Shown: positions 8,336 through 19,345, counted from the stretch's first letter. The stretch is DNA of 64,000 bases from an uncultured Saprospiraceae bacterium (GCA_937921775.1 CAKZUK010000033.1:106216-170215), one strand, 5' to 3'. Notes: a model not told the origin generated them from the letters alone. Numbers and translations are program-made.

Positions 8336-11300
8336 ATGAAACTGAAACTTACCCTTTCTTTAGTTGTACTATTGATGTACGCTAGTCTTTCTAATGCGCA
8401 AGATTGTGGCAGTAATAATGGACAGCCGACACCGAATTGTAATGATGCTCCTTTTATTTGTTTGGATGGATATACCTCTACGCTTGATGAAGTGACAGGA
8501 GTAGGCCCAAACCCTTTATGCTCAAATGGAGGAGGTCCACACAATATTCAATGGGTTGCTTTTGAAGCACAATCCACCGATTTAGAAATTACAATTATTC
8601 CATCAAATTGCCTAAATGGTGGAGGGATGCAGGCAGGGGTTTATACGGACTGTTCATTTACCACGGAAATGGCTTGTCAAGGTGTTTGCCAAACAGGAAC
8701 CTTTTCTATTTCTGGAAATGCTTTTGAAGTTGGAGTAGTCTATTATTTTTTCGTAGATGGATGTGCTGGAGATATTTGTGACTATGTCATTGATATTACT
8801 CAAGGAATGGTAGGTGGCGATTTTCCGCCACCCGGAGATGTTCAACCTATCGTTGGGCCTGAAACAGTTTGCGAAGGTCAATCAGATGTTTTGTATTCTG
8901 TCCCATGTATCGATAATGCACAGACCTATGAATGGACTATCCCACCAGGAGCTACATTTGTAAGCGCCAATACTTCGGGTAATGAAATTCTTGTAAACTT
9001 TGAACTTTTAGGCGGGCAGATATGTGTAACAGGAATGAGCACTTGCCCTCCTGCTCCATCCGAACAAGTATGTATTGATGTAATAATGGAACCAGCTCCA
9101 GTTGGAACTTTAGAAGATTATATTTGCGAAGGATACCCTTATTTTTATGAAGGGGAAGAATACCTTTCCGGTTATTATGAAGTCAGATTAGATGGACAAT
9201 CTTATGCAAGCTGTGATTCAGTGGTCTTACTGACCTTGACCGATTATGTAGTTGAGGACTTTGATCTTTATGTCAATTACTGTCAGGGTGAATTTTATAA
9301 CTATGAAACTGATGGGGGAGATTATACAGAAGGTGTTTATAATATTACACTTTTTGCATCTTCGTATTTGAATTGTGATAGTACAGTTATACTTCATGTT
9401 GCAGAACAAGTAGCTACTGAAGGTATTTTTGAAATAGCAATTTGTCAGGGTGAATCATATGAGGTATGTCAGGATCCTTTCGAAGAAGAAGGGAGTTATG
9501 TCTATGATTGCAATCCCAATTTTTACGGTTGCGATAGTTTAATTATTTTAGACTTGATAGTCTTAAATCCTATAGCAGATATATTTTTTACTGGAACGCT
9601 GGGCTGTGACCTCAATACTCCTTTTTTCCTAGATGGACTTAATTCGGAAGGTGATTCATACTTTTGGACAACTACAGGTGGAGATATTTGCGATAGCGAA
9701 ACCTCCCCCTTTATACAGATTTGTGCACCTGGTGAATATTGCCTTGAAGTGACTTCCTCTGTTGTAACAGCAGATCAAGGATTGGTAGAATGTACCGACC
9801 AGATTTGTGTAATAGTAGAAGCTGATAGCAGTCTTCCAATAGCATCCAACTCTAGCACAAATGTCGCTTGTAATGGTGAAGAAAATGGTTCTATCAATAT
9901 TACGGTAACTAACGATAGCATAGGTCCCTTCACCTACGATTGGACCCCTAACGTTAGTTCTAGCGAAACCGCAAACGATCTTCCCGCAGGAACTTACACT
10001 GTTGTAATTACCGCCGAATCTAATGGATGTGATGTGACAGAAATAATAGAAATTTTAGAACCAAGCTTAATCGATATCACGCTTTCGCAAACAGATATCC
10101 CATGCAGTAATGACGAAACAGGAACAGCGACTGCAATGCCTTCTGGCGGAACGGGGCCATACTCCTATCTGTGGTGTAACGCACAAACAACTGATGTTGC
10201 CACCGACCTTCCCGCAGGTCCTTGCATCGTCGTTGTTACCGATGCTAACGATTGTACTCAATCCATAACTGCAACTATTCTCGAAGCATCTGAACTAACG
10301 GTGACACTAGATGAAACGAATGTTATTTGCAACGGAGGTTCTACTGGGTCAGTTACCGCTAATCCAGGTGGAGGAACAGGGCCTTATACTTACCTTTGGT
10401 GTGATGGTCAGATTACACAGACGGCTATAAATTTATCTGAGGGAACTTGCTCAGTGGTTGTTACTGACGCTAGCGATTGTTCTATTACAGAAATAAGTAC
10501 ATTAACAGAACCATCAATAATCGACTTAGAAATAAGTCAAACTAATGTCCTCTGTAATGGAGATACCAACGGAACAGGTACCGTAACTCCCTCTGGAGGA
10601 GTCGGGCCATATACCTACTTATGGTGCAACAACGAAACCACGCAAGTTGCTACAGGTCTAGGCGTTGGACCATGTGCAGTGATCGTTACAGATGCGAATG
10701 GTTGTACCCAAACATCAAGTGTAGCCATAGAGTCACCAACTACAATAATTCTTACGACAACTCAAACAGAAGTACTCTGTGATGGAGCTTCAAACGGAAC
10801 GGCAACTGTAACACCAGATGGAGGAGAAGCTCCATTTACCTATCTGTGGTGCAACAATCAAACTTCTGCAACAGCAACAGATTTACCAGCGGGTCCCTGT
10901 GAAGTAATAGTAACAGATGCAAATAATTGTACTCAAATGGCAAGTGTAGATGTCGCTGCACCAACAGCAGTTACCGTTAGTACGACGCAAACAAATATTT
11001 TATGTAATGGAGATAATGATGGAACTGCAACAGCTACACCGGAAGGAGGGACTGGTCCTTATACTTACCAATGGTGTAACGGCCAAACCGAAGAAACGGC
11101 CACTGATCTTCCTTTTGGAAATTGCCAAATCATAATAACAGATGACAACGGTTGTATCGCAACCGCGATAGTTGATATCGAAGAAACGACATCTATTAGC
11201 GTTGAGATTGCTTCAACAAATGTATTGTGTAATGGGGAAAACAATGGAACAGCTACCGCAACGCCTAGTGGAGGTGCTGGAGGCTTTTCTTATGAATGGT

Positions 11301-14300
11301 GCAACGGAGAAACGACTGCTACGGTGGATAATTTACCTGCCGGTGCTTGTATTGTAATCGTAACAGATGCAAATGGCTGCTCTGAATCAGAAAGTGTTAC
11401 ACTGACTGAACCAACTACTGTAAATGTCTCAGCAAACGCAACTGACATTTCCTGTAATGGCGCTAATGACGGAACTGCTACCGCGAGTGGTTCGGGAGGA
11501 AGTGGAACAATTACTTATTTATGGTGTAATAATCAAACTTCATCAACAGCAACAGACCTACCAGCGGGTCCTTGCGAAGTAATCGTAACAGATGCAAATG
11601 GTTGTACCAATAGTGCCATAGTAAACCCCACAGAGCCAGACGCAATTGTACTAGGTATTACTTCTGAAGATGTTACCTGCTTTGGTGAAAGCAATGGAAC
11701 GGCAACTGTAACACCTTCTGGCGGAACAGGACCGGGAACCTACAGTTACTTGTGGTGCAATAATCAGGCAACGCAAACGGCAATTGATTTAGATGTCGGC
11801 CCTTGCGAAGTGATCGTTACAGATGGAAATGGTTGTACACAAACGACTAGTATTGACCTAAGTCAACCGAACTCAACTCTTGAAGTAAGTGGTACCTCAC
11901 AAAACGCTACATGTGGAACCGATGATGGTTCTATTTCTTTAGTGGTAACTGGAGGGACAACGCCATATTCATACGACTGGAATGACCCAGCAACGGATGT
12001 ACAGAATCCAAACGATTTGGGGCCAGGTAATTATACTGTTGTTGTAACTGATGGAAATGATTGTACCACTTCTTTCTCTATCGGTGTGATGACACCTACA
12101 GGTTTAGACGTTGATCCAGATTGGACCAATGTTTCTTGTAATGAAGGGGAAGACGGAACAGTGTCAGTTCTTGTAGTTGGAGGAACTCCTCCTTATGAAT
12201 ACGACTGGGACTCTCCATTGATTACACCAGATTCACCAACAGGTATGAACTTACCAGCGGGTGGCTACAACGTAACCGTAACGGATGCTGATGGTTGTAC
12301 TTTTGTAACAAGTGCAGCAATTGAAGAACCAGAAATGATAGAGATTAGTGGAAATGCAACGGAAGAAACTTGTGGAGAATCGAATGGTACTATTTCTACC
12401 GTCGTTCAAGGAGGAACTAGCCCTTATACTTATGATTGGAGTAGTAATGATAATACACCAAATATTGATGACTTGCCAGCTGGTAATTATATTTTAGACC
12501 TGACAGATGCAAATGGCTGTACGGCTACTTTTGAAATATCAGTAAGCACTCCAAACGCATTAGCAGTTACGAATTCACAAGAGAATGTAAGTTGCTTTGA
12601 AGGTAATGATGGAAGTATTGACCTGGAGGTAACTGGAGGAATTGGACCTTTCGTTTATGACTGGGATAATGCCGGACCAGTAGAAAATCCAGATAATTTA
12701 GAAGCAGGAATCTACAACGTAATCATAACTGATGCAACAGGTTGTTCAATCGTTGATCAGGTAACTATAACCGAACCAACTGAAATAGTTGTAGTTGAAC
12801 TGGTTCAGTTAGCAATCTGTGACGAAGACAATGGTGGTGTTAGCTTGATGGTTTCCGGAGGATCTGCCCCTTATACTTATCAATGGAGTAATAACACATC
12901 GTTAGATAACGTAAGTGATCTCCCTGTAGGAACGATAATAGTAACAGTGACAGATAACAATGGCTGTGAAGCGATTAAAGCAATAGACGTTGATGCCATT
13001 CCTCCTATGTCTTTAAACGTAAGTGGGACAATGACTTCTTGTTTTGAAGGAGTGGATGGTGAAATTGATTTATCAGTAATCGGAGGAACCGGACCATACA
13101 ATTACTTGTGGACAAATAATTCTATTGATGAAGATCCGACAAACCTTGAACCGGGTGTCTACTCTGTTGTGGTGACAGATGCAAATCAATGTACAGAAGA
13201 GACGAGTATTACAATAGGAGAACCCACTGCAATCGAGATATCAGGATCAACGACTAACGCAACTTGCGGAAATACAAACGGATCGGCTTCTATAGCTGCA
13301 ACTGGTGGTACAAGTCCGTATACTTATTCATGGACCGGTACAACAAGTACTGATCCTAACCCCATAGATTTAGGGCCAGGTAACTATTGTGTTATAGTAA
13401 CGGATGCCAACGGTTGTACAAACACAGAGTGTTTTGATGTAGAAACACCAGATGGATTAGCTTTGACTCCTAGTGTTACTAACGTAAATTGTTTTGGAGA
13501 TTCTACGGGAACAGTATCAATAGAAGTAGTTGGAGGAATTGGTCCCTTCACTTATTTGTGGCAAACTGGTGAGGAGACTGCTGAGTTAAGTAATGTTCCA
13601 GCTGGTACATATAACGTAGTGGTAACGGACACGAATACCGGTTGTGAAATTGTTACCAGTGCTTTAGTTGAAGAACCGACCATGATAGACATTAGTGGAA
13701 GTGAATTGCAGGCTACTTGTGGAGACGCAAACGGATCGGTAAGTTTGACGGTCTCGGGAGGTACTGGTCCTTATACGTATTTATGGACGCCAAGTATGTC
13801 AATCGAACAAAACCCGACGGGGCTTGAAGCAATAGAACATACTGTTGAAGTAAGCGACTCTTATGGCTGTACGCAGACGTATAGTATCACTGTGACAAGT
13901 GCTTCAGAGTTAATCAGTTCTGCAGTAGGGACGGATGTTAGTTGTTTTGGTGGAGCAGATGGTGTGGTAGATATTACCGTTGAGGGCGGAACGCCACCCT
14001 ATTCCTATGCTTGGAGTAATGCATCAATCCTTGAAGATCCAAATGATTTTTCTGCGGGTATTATTACGGGTACTGTAACAGATTTTTATGGCTGTACATC
14101 AGAAGTAAGTCTTGTATTGAGTGAACCAGAAGCTATTGCGGTATCAAGTGAGAGTACCGATGAAACCTGCGGAGAATCTAATGGAACGATTAGTTTGACG
14201 GTGACCGGAGGAACAGGGCCATTTTCTTATGCTTGGACGCCAGCCTTACCAGATACACCAAATCCAACTGACCTTACAATTGGTGATTACTGTGTTGATA

Positions 14301-17300
14301 TAATCGATGCAAATGGATGTATACTCAATTACTGTACTTCAGTAAGCACTCCTAATGCCTTGACATTAAATACGGTTATATCAGATGCAGCATGTAATGG
14401 GACTGAAGATGGATTTATTGATTTGACAATAACAGGAGGAGTTGGACCTTTTACGCAAGTATGGACACCAGGAGGATGGACAGGCGAAGATCTACTTGAT
14501 ATTCCTGCCGGGACTTATACGGTAGTCGTAACCGATGCAACATTGTGTTCTAGCACGACAACAGAAATTATTGGAGAACCTACTATCATAGAAATATCTG
14601 ATGTAAGTACTCCAGCAATTTGTGGCGAGAGTAACGGAACTACTGATATTACAGCTACTGGAGGTAATGGTGTGTACACCTACCTATGGAGTAATGATTC
14701 GGTAGAAGAAGATCCGGATGATTTTGCTTCAGGAAATTATATTGTTACAGTGACCGATGGAAATGGATGTACGGGTACACATGAGATCAGTGTTGTACCT
14801 CCTAACGGTCCAATGATTTCGGTGACTCCTACAGATGCAAATTGTAACGGAGCCTCAGATGGAGCAGCTGATTTGTCAATTGTAGGAGGTATGCTACCGT
14901 TTACTTTTGTCTGGAGTGTAGGTGGAGCAGTGACAGAAGATGTAGCAACTTTACCGGCAGGTAACTATTCCGTAACGGTAACAGATGGAGACGGTTGTAC
15001 TTACACTGCATCTACTTTGATAGAAGAACCGGATGCAATTATAGTTGTTGGAAACCCAACAGAAGAAACCTGTAATCTTTCGAATGGAACAATAACGACT
15101 TCGGTATCGGGAGGTACTGGTGATTACACCTATGCCTGGACACCAAGTGGATCTACCTTAGCAAATCCAACGGGATTGGCAGCGATGGATCACACTGTAG
15201 TGGTCACGGATGCAAACGGATGTACAGGATCTTTGGTTGTTACAGTAGATGCACCAAATGCTTTGACAGGAAGTGTATCATCAACGAATGTAAGTTGTGA
15301 TAGCGGGCTAGATGGCCAAATTTCTGCAACTATTTTAGGAGGTAACGGCCCATATAGCTATCTCTGGTCTCCAATAGGAGGAACAGAAAGTGTTGCTACA
15401 AATTTACCAGCAGGAACTTATACCTTATTAGTTACTGATGCAGATGCTTGTGAATTTACTTTGACAGAAATACTGACAGCACCGGCAGCAGTTACACTTT
15501 CTGGAACATCAACCGACGCGCTTTGTGGGGATGAAAACGGATCAGTTACAGTTGTTGCAGATGGTGGTGTAGGAGGATACAATTATGAATGGATACCCGC
15601 TTTATCCAATACACCAAATCCAACTGACTTGGCAGCAGGTAGCTACACTTGCATTGTAACGGATGCGAATGGTTGTACTGCAGAGACAACAGTAGCGGTC
15701 AACACGCCAGGTATGTTAACGGTAACTGCAAGTCCCTTTGATGCAACCTGTAGTGGAGGTGAAGATGGTTTTGCAACAGCTACTCCTTCCGGCGGATCAA
15801 TGCCTTATACTTACTTATGGATGCCGGGTGGTTCTATCGAACAAAATCCAGCAGGATTGGCAGCGGGAACTTATACGGTTGCTTTGACAGATGCGACGAA
15901 TTGTGTAGTAACTGCATCTATCGTAATCGGTGAACCAACAGCTATTAGCATTTCGGATACGACAACGCCAGCCTTATGTAATATGAATAATGGTTCAGCT
16001 GATCTGACAGTGACTGGAGGTACAGCACCTTATACCTACCTGTGGAATACAACTTCTACAGAAGAAGATCCGATTGATTTTGGTCCCGGTAATTATACTG
16101 TTGTAGTGACGGATGCAAACGACTGTACAGCTTCACATGAAATTATGATTGATTCACCAGGTCAACCAACGGTAACTGTAGAGCCCTATAGCGCGACTTG
16201 TAATGGTGATTCAGATGGAGGAATTAACCTGACAGTCAGTGGAGGAACAGGTCCGTTTGTATATGCTTGGAATACAGGAGGAGTCACCACTGAAGACTTA
16301 GCTGATGTTCCTGCAGCAACTTATTCAGTTTCTGTTACAGATGCGAATGGATGTACTTATGAATATTCCGGATTAGTAACTGAGCCAGATGTGTTATTTG
16401 CTGATGCACCTGGTCCGACCAGTATTCTTTGTAATGGAAATAATAATGGGAGTGCTGATTTGACGGTAACTGGAGGGACAGCACCTTATGTTTATTTATG
16501 GACACCTAGTGGAAATACCACCCCTAATCCGACTAACCTTGTAGTAGGAGATAATACGTTTGTAGTGACGGATGCAAATGGATGTACCGTTACGGATGTG
16601 ATTACTTTGACAGAACCGGATGCATTGGTTTTATCGGCTCAATCTGAGGCGACCCTTTGTGGGAATGGATCAGATGGTAGTATTGATTTGACAGTAGTTG
16701 GAGGAACGCTGCCATTTACTTTTGCATGGAGTAATGCCTCGACGGATGAAGATCCTGTGGGCTTGTCAGCAGGCGTTTACATCGTTTTGGTGACGGACGA
16801 CAATGGTTGTACAGCGACATTGAATGAAACTGTAGAGGAGCCAACAGAAGTTGCAGTCGTAGTGACCAACATTTCGGAATATGGTATTTACAACTTAAGT
16901 TGTGAAACATCCGAAGATGGTTCAGCTGAAGCAGGAGCTAGTGGAGGATCAGGGCCATATACTTTTGTCTGGGACAACGGAACCTTGGGAGCAGAGCTAT
17001 CGTCTGTATCTGCTGGAACCTACACCGTAGTTGCCACAGATATTAATGGTTGTACTGGAACAAGCCAGCTTAGTTTGGAGGCACCAACGGGAGCGGTCGT
17101 TAGCTTTTATACAGAAGCAATTAGTTGTTTCGGAGAAAGTGACGGAGCCATATTTGTTGAAGAGATAACAGGAGGAACACCTCCATATCAATACTCAATT
17201 AATGACAGTGACTTTAGTGGAACGGGATTGTTTGGAAGTTTATCTGTTGGAAGTTATGATATTGTTATTCAGGATGCCAATGGTTGTACCAATACAGAAA

Positions 17301-17884
17301 GTGTACAATTAGATGAACCTGCAGAGCTAGTCGTTAATCTAGGAGATGATATTGAAATTCAACTAGGAGAAGAACCGTTCAACATTGAAGCGATTGTAAA
17401 TGTAGGAATAGATTCAGCCTCCTTGCAATATTGGGAATGGACGCAAGGGAGATTCTTTACAACAGACAGTACCCGTTTTGATGGGGAACGAGCAATTAAT
17501 CCCTTGGAAACAACTTTGTATGAGTTCTATGCTATTGATACTTTCGGTTGTGTGGGGATCGATCAAATGCTAGTCAGTGTTCGTAAAGATCGCAAGGTGT
17601 ACATTCCGAATGCGTTTAGTCCAAATGGAGATGGTAACAATGATATCTTCTATATTCAATCAGGTATAGAGTTGGAGCGAGTGAAGACCTTTAAAATATT
17701 TAACCGCTGGGGAGAAATAGTTTACGAGTTGAGTGACTTTTATGCCAATGATCCCAATAATGGTTGGGATGGGATGTTTAAAGGAGAGGAGTTGAATCAG
17801 GCGGTGTTTGTCTTCTGGGTGGAGCTGGAGTTTAAGGATGGTTGGACGGAGATAGTGAAAGGGGATGTAACTTTGTTGAAGTAA
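8336..17884 (+). CDS. Giant T9SS surface protein with 33 SprB repeats (gliding-motility adhesin type)
   Basis: The protein has 3182 residues. It has a signal peptide (about 1-21), cysteine-rich N-terminal domains (22-165), a PKD/Ig-like domain (175-240), three related CEG...CDS domains (about 250-400) and another PKD-like domain (about 410-495). I count 33 SprB repeats of about 75 residues from 507 to 2995, each built on C-x-G...GG-x-GPYxYxW...L-x-AGxYxVxVTDANGC. A linker leads to a gliding-motility-associated C-terminal domain (3088-3182; VYIPNAFSPNGDGNND, FNRWGEIVYE, GWDGMFKG), the T9SS type B signal. Repeats 2-9 carry two extra cysteines each; repeats 10-29 alternate between two subtypes. 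By family knowledge such proteins are mobile or static surface adhesins. The frame is intact across 9.5 kb and copies are well diverged, so this is not an assembly collapse. Confidence 0.93.
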   Translation: MKLKLTLSLVVLLMYASLSNAQDCGSNNGQPTPNCNDAPFICLDGYTSTLDEVTGVGPNPLCSNGGGPHNIQWVAFEAQSTDLEITIIPSNCLNGGGMQAGVYTDCSFTTEMACQGVCQTGTFSISGNAFEVGVVYYFFVDGCAGDICDYVIDITQGMVGGDFPPPGDVQPIVGPETVCEGQSDVLYSVPCIDNAQTYEWTIPPGATFVSANTSGNEILVNFELLGGQICVTGMSTCPPAPSEQVCIDVIMEPAPVGTLEDYICEGYPYFYEGEEYLSGYYEVRLDGQSYASCDSVVLLTLTDYVVEDFDLYVNYCQGEFYNYETDGGDYTEGVYNITLFASSYLNCDSTVILHVAEQVATEGIFEIAICQGESYEVCQDPFEEEGSYVYDCNPNFYGCDSLIILDLIVLNPIADIFFTGTLGCDLNTPFFLDGLNSEGDSYFWTTTGGDICDSETSPFIQICAPGEYCLEVTSSVVTADQGLVECTDQICVIVEADSSLPIASNSSTNVACNGEENGSINITVTNDSIGPFTYDWTPNVSSSETANDLPAGTYTVVITAESNGCDVTEIIEILEPSLIDITLSQTDIPCSNDETGTATAMPSGGTGPYSYLWCNAQTTDVATDLPAGPCIVVVTDANDCTQSITATILEASELTVTLDETNVICNGGSTGSVTANPGGGTGPYTYLWCDGQITQTAINLSEGTCSVVVTDASDCSITEISTLTEPSIIDLEISQTNVLCNGDTNGTGTVTPSGGVGPYTYLWCNNETTQVATGLGVGPCAVIVTDANGCTQTSSVAIESPTTIILTTTQTEVLCDGASNGTATVTPDGGEAPFTYLWCNNQTSATATDLPAGPCEVIVTDANNCTQMASVDVAAPTAVTVSTTQTNILCNGDNDGTATATPEGGTGPYTYQWCNGQTEETATDLPFGNCQIIITDDNGCIATAIVDIEETTSISVEIASTNVLCNGENNGTATATPSGGAGGFSYEWCNGETTATVDNLPAGACIVIVTDANGCSESESVTLTEPTTVNVSANATDISCNGANDGTATASGSGGSGTITYLWCNNQTSSTATDLPAGPCEVIVTDANGCTNSAIVNPTEPDAIVLGITSEDVTCFGESNGTATVTPSGGTGPGTYSYLWCNNQATQTAIDLDVGPCEVIVTDGNGCTQTTSIDLSQPNSTLEVSGTSQNATCGTDDGSISLVVTGGTTPYSYDWNDPATDVQNPNDLGPGNYTVVVTDGNDCTTSFSIGVMTPTGLDVDPDWTNVSCNEGEDGTVSVLVVGGTPPYEYDWDSPLITPDSPTGMNLPAGGYNVTVTDADGCTFVTSAAIEEPEMIEISGNATEETCGESNGTISTVVQGGTSPYTYDWSSNDNTPNIDDLPAGNYILDLTDANGCTATFEISVSTPNALAVTNSQENVSCFEGNDGSIDLEVTGGIGPFVYDWDNAGPVENPDNLEAGIYNVIITDATGCSIVDQVTITEPTEIVVVELVQLAICDEDNGGVSLMVSGGSAPYTYQWSNNTSLDNVSDLPVGTIIVTVTDNNGCEAIKAIDVDAIPPMSLNVSGTMTSCFEGVDGEIDLSVIGGTGPYNYLWTNNSIDEDPTNLEPGVYSVVVTDANQCTEETSITIGEPTAIEISGSTTNATCGNTNGSASIAATGGTSPYTYSWTGTTSTDPNPIDLGPGNYCVIVTDANGCTNTECFDVETPDGLALTPSVTNVNCFGDSTGTVSIEVVGGIGPFTYLWQTGEETAELSNVPAGTYNVVVTDTNTGCEIVTSALVEEPTMIDISGSELQATCGDANGSVSLTVSGGTGPYTYLWTPSMSIEQNPTGLEAIEHTVEVSDSYGCTQTYSITVTSASELISSAVGTDVSCFGGADGVVDITVEGGTPPYSYAWSNASILEDPNDFSAGIITGTVTDFYGCTSEVSLVLSEPEAIAVSSESTDETCGESNGTISLTVTGGTGPFSYAWTPALPDTPNPTDLTIGDYCVDIIDANGCILNYCTSVSTPNALTLNTVISDAACNGTEDGFIDLTITGGVGPFTQVWTPGGWTGEDLLDIPAGTYTVVVTDATLCSSTTTEIIGEPTIIEISDVSTPAICGESNGTTDITATGGNGVYTYLWSNDSVEEDPDDFASGNYIVTVTDGNGCTGTHEISVVPPNGPMISVTPTDANCNGASDGAADLSIVGGMLPFTFVWSVGGAVTEDVATLPAGNYSVTVTDGDGCTYTASTLIEEPDAIIVVGNPTEETCNLSNGTITTSVSGGTGDYTYAWTPSGSTLANPTGLAAMDHTVVVTDANGCTGSLVVTVDAPNALTGSVSSTNVSCDSGLDGQISATILGGNGPYSYLWSPIGGTESVATNLPAGTYTLLVTDADACEFTLTEILTAPAAVTLSGTSTDALCGDENGSVTVVADGGVGGYNYEWIPALSNTPNPTDLAAGSYTCIVTDANGCTAETTVAVNTPGMLTVTASPFDATCSGGEDGFATATPSGGSMPYTYLWMPGGSIEQNPAGLAAGTYTVALTDATNCVVTASIVIGEPTAISISDTTTPALCNMNNGSADLTVTGGTAPYTYLWNTTSTEEDPIDFGPGNYTVVVTDANDCTASHEIMIDSPGQPTVTVEPYSATCNGDSDGGINLTVSGGTGPFVYAWNTGGVTTEDLADVPAATYSVSVTDANGCTYEYSGLVTEPDVLFADAPGPTSILCNGNNNGSADLTVTGGTAPYVYLWTPSGNTTPNPTNLVVGDNTFVVTDANGCTVTDVITLTEPDALVLSAQSEATLCGNGSDGSIDLTVVGGTLPFTFAWSNASTDEDPVGLSAGVYIVLVTDDNGCTATLNETVEEPTEVAVVVTNISEYGIYNLSCETSEDGSAEAGASGGSGPYTFVWDNGTLGAELSSVSAGTYTVVATDINGCTGTSQLSLEAPTGAVVSFYTEAISCFGESDGAIFVEEITGGTPPYQYSINDSDFSGTGLFGSLSVGSYDIVIQDANGCTNTESVQLDEPAELVVNLGDDIEIQLGEEPFNIEAIVNVGIDSASLQYWEWTQGRFFTTDSTRFDGERAINPLETTLYEFYAIDTFGCVGIDQMLVSVRKDRKVYIPNAFSPNGDGNNDIFYIQSGIELERVKTFKIFNRWGEIVYELSDFYANDPNNGWDGMFKGEELNQAVFVFWVELEFKDGWTEIVKGDVTLLK

Positions 17885-17931
17885 ATAGTTTAGAAGGAAT
17901 TCTTTTGAGTTCTTAGTTAGGATATTTGGTG

Positions 17932-17971
17932 AATCGGTATTGCAATTTTGTGATACCGATTTATTTTTTTT
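17932..17971 (+). terminator. Rho-independent terminator of the SprB giant gene
   Basis: AATCGGTAT (17932-17940) pairs perfectly with ATACCGATT (17953-17961) and is followed by a run of eight T, 47 bases after the stop codon. Confidence 0.85.
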
Positions 17972-18024
17972 GTAAAGCGGTGCGTTTGAGGATGATTAAT
18001 TGAGATTATTTTTTGGTTAGGATT

Positions 18025-18822
18025 CTATCTCGCAAATAACCAGGACACATAAATGCCATTTGGAATAGGATAGAAGCTTAGTTTTTTATCTTTTTCATTT
18101 TTATGTAAATGCGGTACTAAAATTCCTATACTAGCTCCTACGAAATAACCTGTAATTACATCGCTATAAAAATGTCTACCTGCCTTCACTCGCAAGTATC
18201 CAGTCGCAGCGGGAATGAGTGCCGCTCCTGTCCATACCAAAGGCTTATATTTAGAATCAGGAAAATAATCAGAGAAAACTTTTGCAGTGAAAAAGCAATT
18301 GGAAGAGGTAGCTGAAACATGTCCGGAGAAAAAAGAAAATTGAGCTTTCAACTTTTGTTTTTCTGAAAGACTGACTAAGTCATTATAGATAAAAGGCCTA
18401 AGTCGTTTTGCGGATCGTTTGCTTAGTCTAGTTACACCTTTTGTTAAAAGTACGGTCTCTCCATAAAGGATTAAGATTTTGGTAAAATCTTTTCTGGGCT
18501 TTTTGTTTATCAAGACTAGACTCGAAACCAGATAGGAGCTAGTTCTAAAAACGTCACTTGTCCGCCTTGCTTTATTTGAAAAAAAGAAACTTGCTTTTCT
18601 ATCGAAAGAATTGATGTCGGCTCTGTCAAGTGCATATATTTCTTCTATGGTTAAGGGGTTTATTTTAGACTCTAAATAATAACTACCTGAATAAGTGAGC
18701 ATTCCTGAACCAATAAGAATAGATTCCTTCTTCCAGTCGATATGATATGGTGATTGTGCAATTAATATTAAAGGAAATAAGTAAAGTAAAAGGAACACTA
18801 TTCTGATTTGAATCATGCGCAT
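18025..18822 (-). CDS. PAP2-superfamily phosphatase, membrane/periplasmic
   Basis: The 265-residue protein has an N-terminal hydrophobic signal or anchor (8-23) and all three PAP2 motifs: K(x6)RP at 135-143 (KRSAKRLRP), SGH at 166-168, and R(x5)H(x3)D at 211-221 (RVKAGRHFYSD). These residues form the phosphohistidine-type active site of lipid phosphate phosphatases such as PgpB- or undecaprenyl-diphosphate-phosphatase-like enzymes. Hydrophobic stretches at about 196-208 and 222-237 flank the third motif. The exact substrate cannot be read from the sequence. The gene is convergent with the SprB giant gene and stands alone. Confidence 0.88.
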   Translation of the reverse strand: MRMIQIRIVFLLLYLFPLILIAQSPYHIDWKKESILIGSGMLTYSGSYYLESKINPLTIEEIYALDRADINSFDRKASFFFSNKARRTSDVFRTSSYLVSSLVLINKKPRKDFTKILILYGETVLLTKGVTRLSKRSAKRLRPFIYNDLVSLSEKQKLKAQFSFFSGHVSATSSNCFFTAKVFSDYFPDSKYKPLVWTGAALIPAATGYLRVKAGRHFYSDVITGYFVGASIGILVPHLHKNEKDKKLSFYPIPNGIYVSWLFAR

Positions 18823-19345
18823 TTATTTGTTGATGTTCATAAACTCTATTAGAGAATATGTACAGAGATTTTGTATGGAAGATGGAAATTGGACTTCCCA
18901 TACGAAATTGCCAGACATAATCTCTATTGAATAAAATATAGTCCAATTTTTAGGTTTTCGAAAAATAATTTGATTATTTCAGATTTAGAAGTTGAAATTG
19001 ACTCAAAATTCTTCATTAATCTTCTCTGTTTTAGTTAAGGCGACTTTCTAGAAGAGAATAGTTGCATTTTATAAAAAAATAAGAATAACAAAGTTTATTT
19101 CCCAAAGCGAATCGTGTTGCTATACAACAAAAGATATGAGTCTATACGGGTATTCCATTAAGAATAGCTGTGTGTGTTGGATATTTTTGGAACAGTTAAG
19201 AATTTCTATTATTGGGGAAGGAATAAATAACTTTAAAGGGTGGCTGTAATAGAAGAAAGATATTTATGATTTTGAAGCAAAGCTTATCCTCTGGTTCCAA
19301 AACAAAAAAAGCTCAACCCAATGGATTGAACTTTTAATTTTTCTG
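18823..19345. other. Intergenic region, no gene seen
   Basis: AT-rich DNA upstream of the PAP2 gene, ending at tRNA-Cys. Apart from the tRNA terminator at its right end I see no conserved frame, repeat or RNA structure. Confidence 0.5.
19308..19334 (-). terminator. Terminator of the tRNA-Cys gene
   Basis: Read on the minus strand, AAGTTCAATCC-ATTG-GGTTGAGCTT forms an imperfect hairpin followed by a T-rich run, directly downstream of the tRNA. Confidence 0.65.

Noticed and set aside
8336..17884. Assembly collapse or artefactual tandem duplication in the SprB repeats
   Set aside because: The repeats are clearly diverged in DNA and protein, the frame is open throughout, and both ends have single-copy domains.
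8336..17884. CRISPR-like array
   Set aside because: The regular periodicity is about 225 bases and coding, with no short identical repeats and spacers. No array is seen anywhere else in the window either.
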